Assembly: GCA_946902985.2 (NCBI GenBank) | Contig: OX336389.2 | Location: 793,042,979 to 793,106,978, forward strand | Direction of reading: 5' to 3' | Origin: Meconema thalassinum | Lineage: Eukaryota; Arthropoda; Insecta; Orthoptera; Tettigoniidae | Length of the DNA stretch: 64,000 nt | In this document: positions 55,654 to 64,000 of the stretch, in pieces | How the letters are laid out: each line of letters begins with the position of its first letter | Numbering within the stretch: the first letter of the stretch is position 1 | Position numbers and translations under genes: made by a program | Notes under the pieces: generated by a model | The model's input: the letters and a program-made list of their open reading frames with translations, nothing else | Databases searched by the model: none | Told to the model about the DNA's origin: nothing

Positions 55654-58589
55654 AACAGGTAGTTCCGTGAGGAACTAAATAGCCTATTTTCATATATCCC
55701 GTTGGTCTTTCCCATTAAAATGCTCATGCATATTACAAGTATTTTCCTTGTGAAATGCTACATAGATCATGAATCACGACCTATGTCTACACCAACACCA
55801 TTACAAAGATTCCTCCCGCTGTAACTGGGAATTAATTCTTTGAAAAGTCCAATGCACGCTTTCTATGATTTACGAAAAATAAGCTACATAATTTAGTGCC
55901 ACTAGATAAGGAATATTTTCACTGTGCCAAGTTTCATTGCACTCGAGTAATTAGTTCGCCAGGAGAGTTATTTGCATCATTTGAAAAACACTTAGCCGCC
56001 ATGATGTGTTGAGTGTTTCTGGATTGGGAAAAGTCACATATCTTTTCTTGCAAAACAGTCCTCTAGTTAGTTAGTTAGTTAGTTAGTTAGTAAGTTATTG
56101 AAGTTTTAAGGGGCGGAACTACGAGGTCAGCTGCCCCTTAACCGTCCTCAAACATCATACAAAATTCCGTTTGATTGCTTAAATAGTTCCAGAGGTATTG
56201 AGAACCGGTGGAATGTATCGCATGAATGCCATGTTGGATTGTTTTATTGTGTATATTGAGACCGTAAAGCTCATGAGCGATGCCACTTTTTCACCACGTT
56301 GAAAATTCACACTGACGAAATGATCTGAAAGAGGTTTGAACTCATGCCAGTCCATGTAGTTCAACTCCAGGTACATGTTTATACTTTGGAACATTGAAGG
56401 AAGTACTCACCACAGTTTTCGAAATTTATTTAATTGGTTATTATTTATAATGACGCTATAAGATGTTTGGAAATTATTATGAATCTACTACGATTTTTCA
56501 ATGATTTTTGAAAATAGTTAAGAAAATTTAAACGTCGCAGATAAGCGAAAGAGTATTTTTGGAAGAATGAAATGACCTACGTGGTACACACTTTGTCTGT
56601 CAAGAAGGAAGACGCTTTTACAGTTTGACAGTTTACCGGGACCGTGAATGGGTCGACACCTTTTCGTGGTTGTGAAGTAAATTGGATGGATATTTGAATC
56701 CAGGAGATTCGAAACTGTAAAACAAACGCCTGTAGAACTGAGTGAATAATTGGAATAAAGTATTACTGTGACAAACTAGTACCGGTACGTCAGTTTTACG
56801 TCTTTGAAATATATTTTGTGGTATTACGCGATCAGAGGATCGAACGTGGACGAGCACATGGTGCATTTATTAAGTGAAAATTTTGTTATAATTACTAATT
56901 GACTGTGAAAGTGTTATTTCTGATATTAAAATATAACGGATACAAACGCTTCTTGCCTATATTTAACGTCAAATAGGATTAGATAGAAATTATTAACGTA
57001 ATGATAAATATAAGAGGTAACACCAACCTATATTTGATTAACTTTATTGTTGCAAGCAAATGCTTTTTCTGATTGTCGACGATTAACTTAATTCGTTTTG
57101 CAGTAGATTCAGGGATGTGACTATTCGTACTTTTAATTGGATTTTTATAATTGCTTAGGGATTACTTATGGGTCGTCTTAGCTTGCCTTTGATATTTTTG
57201 TAACAGGACTTCGCGAGGGTGTAATTTAACTTCAGATAAAGTATGAATACATTTTTTTTAAATTTAGCTTCGCGGATTAGCCAATGTCTACCATCGGAAA
57301 TAGGATAGGGATTTGTTAGTTTTCAATAAATTTACGAAAGGTATTTTAAGACTGGACTTTTCATTTCTTAGCTTTGCTGCTTTTGATGTGCTTCTTGAAC
57401 TGTTTCCTAACATTCTCAGCTCTCTACTGACACCGCTAAGACCCCGTTATACTATTCCCATGTGGGCTGGTCTGAGAGAGCACATCAAATCCTCTCAGGG
57501 TTATGGGTTCGACGGATGGGGCTGTCGAGAAGTCTGTTGCAGTCAGCAGTCTCCGATCTCCCCATCTGACGGGCACATATACATACTATAGAATTATATA
57601 CCAGCTGATGAATATTATAATCGTGGCTCATTATACCAACCTACATTTCTTTCGCTTGTTTAGGACACGAAAAATATGAACATGATTTCTAAAATTCAAA
57701 ACAGACGGCATTTTGAAGTTCTTGTAGAAATTGAATTAAAATATACTTCAATATATTAAGTCTTGAATGAAGAAATGTCACTGCTCTCGGATAATCAAGG
57801 CGCGAGAATGATCCATATAAATATTGCGTCTCAGCCGTGTTGCATTTGTGTTCATCATCTTATTGGAAGGCCCATAGGTTAACTTATGTTAATAGTCTCT
57901 ATCAACAAACACAATTTTAGTTTGATCGCTGTAATAGATTCGCAGATATTGAGAACCGTCTAAATATTTCGGTTCATGGCCATGTTGGATTGTTCTATGT
58001 ATAGGCCATAGAGTTATGTACCATTGTATGAAGATTATTGTGAATGTTTATCATTCAAACGTTCACTTCGATTTGCATGATCAAGTCACATGAAATAAAA
58101 ACGTAATTTTCAAATTTCGAACAACCGCCATCCTTCATTCATGAATCAAAATTGATTCGAATTAGATGCAAGGAATTCAATCTATTGTAGACATTTATCG
58201 TACAAAATTCACTGCAATCGGTTGATTAAATCTCGAGAAAATGCTTTTTAAATACTTAAAATTCGCTTGGCCGCCATGCTAGATTTGCAGTTAACAAGAT
58301 TTTAAGCGTCACATGTCTGAACTTACCGCAGTTATACAAACATTCAGGGTGATATCCGTAAAAGGTTCGGAGATATAGAATGCCGGTAAAATATTTTACG
58401 TGGCCGCCATGTTGGATTGGTGAAACCTATTCAAATTTACAGGGCACGGTCGGGGTCGAAAAAAAAGTACTTTATATTTACCGTGTTTCATTAAAATCGC
58501 TCCAGCCGTTTTGATTGTATTAGAAGGGGACCCACACACGGACAAAAGGTGACCTCATAAGTTTTTTTTTCATATGAGGAAAATAGGCT
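55654..58589 (+). repeat. R repeat, copy 5, with internal insertions
   Basis: Starts 'caggtagttccgtgaggaac' and 'tagcctattttcatatatcc'; ends 'ggtgacctcataagtttttt' and 'ggaaaataggct'. About 1.2 kb (roughly 56395-57590) has no R similarity and no gene, so it is an insertion. (AGTT)n at 56067-56090 begins another short repeat ('aaggggcggaactacgaggt'). Confidence 0.68.
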
Positions 58590-59489
58590 GAAATTCTAAA
58601 AATCTCCATGTCGACAATTATCAAATCGTACCAGTGACTACGAACCATTGAGGTATTGAGTTACAGTAACATTTAATTTCTTAGTTATGTATTCAATTAA
58701 TTATCAGGTAAAAAGTAATTCATTACGAATAGGGGAGTGTAACAGTTCTTGTTCGGTAAAGTTCAATGGCCGCTCAAAGAAGAGGTATTTATTCTTGTAA
58801 TTTTCAAAATCTCCCTATCCCCTTACTAATAGTCCCAAACGCAAGGACAAACGTGCAGGCATGCATATTATACTCAGGTGGTCGTAGGCTTTTGTGTTGG
58901 TGTAACCTAGGACCACTGTAATCAGTGGAAGGAAGAAGTCACTCTGAATAGTTTAAAGAACCGTCTACAGTACTTTACAAGGAGTTGAAGTTATCAGCAA
59001 TGTAATGTCGTGATGCGACTAATCTGTTTAGGCCTACTGTCAGTGAAACAATATGCACATTATTTTTAAATTAGTCTATCCTTAAACTTGTGGCATAAAA
59101 TGTAACATCAACCACTCGGCGGGATTTTGAAACTCATTTTGAAATGTCATGTTCATGAAAAATGTAATTTAATTTTCTAAATTCTTTGAACCTGTGATAA
59201 GTCTTGTAAAACTAACTCTAATTTACTCCTCTTTGATCCTTCCCTCCCAACAAGCTGTTTCCATCTTTGGAGCTGTTAAATATGCTTTACCCTTTGTAAA
59301 CCAGTTCCAAGCTGGTTACCTCGTCAAAATAATGACTGAGAAATCTTGATATTTAATCATCATCAGCTAATCCTAGTCCCGTAATCTCATTTGCCACCGG
59401 CTTGATTGCGAGGATGTAGCAAGTATAAAATATCTTCGCATTCGACTTCAAATTTTGTGTTAACATTTCGTTTGGTAAATTTCTCCGAC
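58590..59489. other. Spacer, no gene seen
   Basis: AT-rich, short open frames only, nothing recognised. Confidence 0.5.
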
Positions 59490-60185
59490 ACCAGCCACGA
59501 TTACCAAGAGCACTAACGTGCTAGCTCGTACCTTTCTAGCACCGGGAGAGCGTGGGCTCGAATTCCACCTCTGTTGTCCTAAAATGATTTCCGTGGTCTC
59601 CCATTTTCACCACCAGGAAAAAATTCTGGGACGGTTCCTTTCAACAGGTCCACGGCTGACTTCCTTCCAAGATTTCTTCCCTGTCCATTAATTAATTTGA
59701 CCCAAGCCAGCAGTCATCTGGGTGAACAGCCTGTCACTCTGCCCAGTTGAATCTGCTGACGAAGTGTGATAAGCTCTCATACACCATCCTTGCGACGGTA
59801 GAGGAATGATCCCCCGCAACCGACAGTAGTGGCTACGCTGGCTAAAGCGCTGCGTTAGGCCATGGGGCCAAGCTCTCTGCTGACTCGGTAGACGCGTGGA
59901 TTCGAGCCCCACCGTCGGCTGTCCTTGAAATGGTTTTCCGTGGTTTCCCATTTTCAACACCAGGAAAATGATGGGACAGTACCTTCTGACAGGCCACGGC
60001 CGTTTCCTTCCACATCCTTGCCCAGTTTCATTCATCTTCATCCATTCCATCTCTCATCCCGACGCGCAGGTCGCCCACGGGCGTCGCATAGAAAGACCTG
60101 CACTCGGCCTCTCAGGAGGCCACACGACAAAAAAAAATCCCCCGCAGAGTCCGTAGGTGGAACCGAACTGGCAGGATAAGCGATT
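59490..60185 (+). repeat. Two tandem SINE copies
   Basis: Copy 1 at about 59490-59800: 'gcgtgggctcgaattccacc' (box B), 'atttccgtggtctcccattt', 'aggtccacggctgacttcct'. Copy 2 at about 59820-60185: 'gctggctaaagcgctgcgtt' (box A), 'gtggattcgagccccaccgt' (box B), 'tggttttccgtggtttccca', 'aggccacggccgtttccttc'. Both lie in the same orientation and have diverged. Confidence 0.75.
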
Positions 60186-60779
60186 ATAAAACTACTTCTA
60201 AAAGTAGGCAAAACGAAGTAGAAATAAACCACGCCGGAGTCTTTTACTAGCAACATACACTGCCTAAAAATATCCTGAACGAATACACGCAATATGGTGT
60301 ATCCAGTTCCGTACATGAAATTGTTGTATTCTTTGTAGTGATTTAGGAAGCAGCTAGGTAAAAGGAAAAATATGTTTCTCAGGTTTAACTGCATAATCGA
60401 TTGGTATGCAGTATCTGGAAAGAACAAAAATACACTGTTTAAAAGAGTCACATCTAGTTGTATTTGGTGTGAGTGTATCAAGGTAAACTTTGTTATTAGG
60501 GGCCGATAACCTAGATGTTAGGCCCCTTAAAACAACAATTATCATCATCATCATCATAAACTTTGTTAGTATGCAGTCCTACAATTTGTTTCATTCCTCT
60601 GTCTCAACGAATTTATTTCAAATGCAAATCGTTGTTGTTGTTGTTAATTCTTTTTATGGGCCTTGGACATCTTAGTCCTCTGCCCCATGCAGTTGTGTGT
60701 GTGTTTAACTTGTCTGACAACCTGTATTGATGTGATGACTGTCGTAGTGTGTTTAACCGTATTAGGGATAAGGATTAGG
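60186..60779. other. Spacer with a short repeat tail
   Basis: 'ggggccgataacctagatgt' and 'taggccccttaaaacaacaa', then (ATC)n at 60540-60556: a SINE 3' end. (TTG)n lies at about 60633-60645. No gene. Confidence 0.55.
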
Positions 60780-60975
60780 TAGGTGTCCCGGGACGTAACG
60801 AAATGTACTATCTAGGAATTTTTCTGGAGGAAGTAAAGACAAAATCGTGGAAAGAACACACTGAGGATAGCCACTGTCAGCGCAGGGATTCGAACCCACG
60901 AACTCAAGACTTGCTTCAGCTGCCCTCATGACCGTGGTGTATGATTTAACGAGCATGGCTACGCCACGGGACAAA
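60780..60975 (-). repeat. tRNA-derived SINE
   Basis: The minus strand starts 'gtcccgtggcgtagccatgc' (box A) and has 'gtgggttcgaatccctgcgc' (box B) about 60 bp later, followed by the body to 'cgttacgtcccgggacacct'. The head is longer than a true tRNA. Confidence 0.7.
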
Positions 60976-63624
60976 ATATAAATCCATGTTCATACGTCGA
61001 TAATTAATAATAACAATAATACTATCAATAATAATAACATATACCTCCAAGAAGAAATATATAGCCTACCCTATTTATATATATATTATAAGGGTCCTTT
61101 CCGTCTCAAAACACTTTTACATTTTTTTAATCATATAAATAACACTGGGTACATGATCTACATTGTGATAAAGTGTAGGGCAATTAATCTAGACACTTAA
61201 TATCCACGCATTACAGCCAGTTTAGACCATCAACATAAAAATTTTATGTTAAGAGGTTAGTGCTTGCGTTGTCCTAATCCAAAGTTTCCATCGTTGCTCA
61301 AGGTAATTAACACTAACACACCACCAGCTCTGGCTAACATGTGTCCAAGTCCCATGATCTGGCACCACCTACAATACATGGATGCCACATGAATTAATTA
61401 TGTACGGAGATCTGTATTTGGTTCGTGACACCCTCTCAAACACTAGTTCATAATGAATTCAGTAATTTATGTTTCCCTTCAAAACCTAACGAGCATATTA
61501 TTTAAAATGCACGATACCTACATTAGATAATTGAGGTGGATGACCTCAATGTTTCACCCGTTAATACAATCACCACCACCACCAACACTACCACAACTAA
61601 AATAAAAAAATACGTACTGGAATATACAACTTTTAGTTTCGGTTAATAATGATTCCTCCCATAGATATGATGTTTTTCTGTAACGAGTGACAAGATCTAA
61701 TTTAAAAAAGTCATATATACGGTGTCTATAATTTATGGAAGAAATACTAAAGAGTTCGGTGCTTGAAGATTATTATCGTGCTTCATTACACTTAGTTTCA
61801 CTTCGATCGCTTGAATAGGAAACGAGAGGTAGAAATATGCTTGTTTGAGGCTATAAGGTACAGTTTGGCTAGCTTGACCTTCCAGAAAGGTGTCTAATTT
61901 AGCTTGAATGCTACTCATTAGTTCAAAACTATCAACCATCTAAGATAATTTGATATTGGCCGGCCTCTCATGATACGAAAATTAACTGTGTGCAGCAAAA
62001 ATAAATCAAAAATACTGCTCGTAAATATCAGACAAAACAAAAAGCATTCGAGATATAAGATCACCACCTAGAATGAAAGAGAAAAATATATTACGTGCAA
62101 CTCAAAGGGAACTTTTTCGTGAAAATCTCAGAAATCGGATATTAATCCCGATTAGTCCTAAAATGTGAAGCGGAGATGAATTTGGCAGACACGAAACAGG
62201 TCGATTCGGGAACAACCTCGCTGAACTTCAACGCTCTTAATAAGTGATAGCATTTCTCATTAATTAAGGAACGGACACAGTCCGAGCTAATACGGGACGT
62301 TAAATAACCATTCTGAGATTCCATACTGATAAACGGAGAGAGCCTAAGTTAATATCGGCAGGTAATTAGCATTACATTTGGTAGGACAAGATCTCTCCGC
62401 AAATCGAGGCACTGTGAGTATTTTCCTAACAACCGGGGACTAATGAACGTTTTCCCCCAAAAATACCCTGTGAGGAGACAGCCACTATTCCTAGATGACT
62501 GTTGTCTCCCTTTGTAGTGTGGTGTGCACAAGGTTGGAAGATCGACTCCTGGCGCAGTCAGTTGGCTTAAATGCAAGGGTGCCGTGTCGGTGAATTTACT
62601 GGAATGTTAAACATTCCTTTCCGGACAAAATTCCGACACCCTTGTGTCTCTGGAAAGCCGCAGTAGATAAACAGGAAGTGAGACTAATGTTGTTACGTTC
62701 GCTTTGCAGTTTTGAAGGTTATAGTATAACGGGAATCTCAAGTTTGTTATGATCCACATGACTACAGGAAACACATACGCGATGAGTTAGGTAGTTTATC
62801 TGTTCCCCCTTACCCACAGAACGTGGGTGCCTAATTATGGGAGGGGGTGGTATAGATCTGTCTGACTGCCTGCTGATCAAATAGAATAATTACAATTGAG
62901 TCATAGAATTTGGTATAGACTACGTAAAATGTAGATTGCTATACAAAACACAGGGACCAAACCGTTAGTGATTATCTTGACGACCTGTTCTTAAGGCGCA
63001 CTTCAAGGGAAAACATATGCATACTTCACGATGCTATCTTTATAATACATCAATGACTCATCGGGGCATTGAACACGAGAATGATAGGACTGCGATAACG
63101 GTAGTAATATCACGGAAAATATGAAATAATTCCATGTGCGTTTAACAAAATTATTTATCGGGGTATTTTGTTCGGCTTCAAGAATAATCTTCTTGGATAA
63201 AATTCCATCAGAATAACGATATACATATTAACTAGTAAATATGCTTCATTGGAATTCCAATAATGAGGACTGTTATGAAATTCTAACAGAAATTCCATAT
63301 CCTTAATAACATTCTCCGTAGATGTAAAATAAATGTATTAAACCGGCAGTGGTCGCAGGGGGAGGGATTATCTCACTTTGGAAATTTCTTGCATGTAACT
63401 TCGCAGCCCACATGCGGATTCACCTACCCTCCAAGGTATTCCTAGTAGGGGGCATAACAAGACACCTCCCGCAACAATAGCAAGTTAACACTTGAAACAT
63501 TCACACGGTTACAATTATTATACACACTTGAAGAGAAGTGAGAATTTCACTCACCCGCGACCATAAACGTAACTATTTTTGTGTTACTTTTCGTAGTATA
63601 GTTTGTTCTCCAGTAAAAATAAAA
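60976..63624. other. Spacer, no gene seen
   Basis: AT-rich sequence with small (AAT)n and (ACC)n runs and no recognisable protein motif, RNA gene or repeat shared with the rest of the window. Confidence 0.5.
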
Positions 63625-64000
63625 ATGGCTGATAAACTGGAGGAACAGGTTAGGATATAGTAGGACGAGGTGGAGCAAGAATTAATAAGAAATGTTCAGG
63701 TAGATGATGAATTGTTGGAAGTTGGCAGTGCTGGTGAAGACGAAGAGGATAATATAGAATTTAGTGATTCAGTGCTTCAGATATTTCTGGCGATGAACTG
63801 GATAATCCTGGTGCACAGTACTCGGGGGAAGGTGGACGCACAATCTGGAACATCCATTTCTCGCAATACGTTGCAAAATACAGACAAAAGAACCTTGTTC
63901 GACGCCTTCCTGGATTAAAAGATGAGGCAAAAATTGTGACCTCCAGCAGTGAGGCGTGGAGATTGATTTTTCCTCCGGAAATTATTCAAGAAATTGTGGA
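63625..64000 (+). pseudogene. piggyBac-type transposase, N-terminus, runs off window
   Basis: ATG at 63629 begins MADKLEEQVRI, then two in-frame TAG codons. An acidic stretch follows (VDDELLEVGSAGEDEEDN). After a frameshift near 63770 the text reads SDISGDELDNPGAQYSGEGG, then further on EAWRLIFPPEIIQEIV at the window edge. An acidic N-terminus followed by an 'AW..FF..EI...IV' block is the usual start of piggyBac transposase (DDE_Tnp_1_7). The catalytic Asp residues would lie beyond the window. It is decayed by at least two stops and one shift. Confidence 0.6.

Overview
The window is eukaryotic, repeat-dominated DNA. I see no host gene, rRNA or functional tRNA gene. It is almost certainly from an insect: there are arthropod-type (TTAGG)n tracts, tRNA-derived SINEs with a conserved 'gtggttttccgtggtttccca' type body, Ty3/Gypsy, Penelope, Helitron, LINE and piggyBac relics, and long AT-rich gaps. 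The SINE style suggests a large-genome polyneopteran (orthopteran, phasmid or cockroach-like), but that assignment is inference.

Layout. 1-460: Tc1/mariner-like transposase relic. 1755-2090: SINE. 2164-17672: a very large (15.5 kb) Ty3/Gypsy LTR retrotransposon (element A) with LTRs, gag, a pol ORF carrying an OTU-type cysteine protease domain ahead of the aspartic protease, RT/RNase H, integrase, and about 6.7 kb of non-coding sequence before the 3' LTR. 17673-25200: SINE pieces, a Penelope-like GIY-YIG fragment and a minisatellite. 25208-28490: two copies of an unclassified repeat family (called R here). 29740-39083: a 9.3 kb element with giant inverted arms, a 6-bp target duplication (GTTATG) and AG...CT ends. 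Each arm carries a copy of a long ORF resembling a rolling-circle replication initiator. 39240-40235: SINE plus LINE tail. 40240-47469: element B on the minus strand, a pol-less relative of element A that shares its LTR end structure, leader and long non-coding block but has a different ORF. 47513-48240: SINEs. 48254-53830: an R copy broken by a LINE fragment, a SINE and a precisely delimited 2.1 kb Helitron with PIF1 helicase remnants. 53826-58589: two more R copies. 59490-60975: SINEs. 63625-64000: start of a decayed piggyBac-type transposase running off the window.

How it fits together. Element A is a dead autonomous element: stops and frameshifts in gag, pol and integrase, and a catalytic Asp to Asn change in RT. 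Element B looks like a non-autonomous partner or derivative that kept cis sequences and replaced or lost pol. The 48-54 kb block records a clear nesting order: R first, then LINE, SINE and Helitron inside it. The strongest candidate for something undescribed is the 29.7-39.1 kb inverted-arm element. Its ends and target duplication look Polinton/Maverick-like, but its only long ORF is Rep-like and lies in a unit bounded by 34-bp direct repeats.
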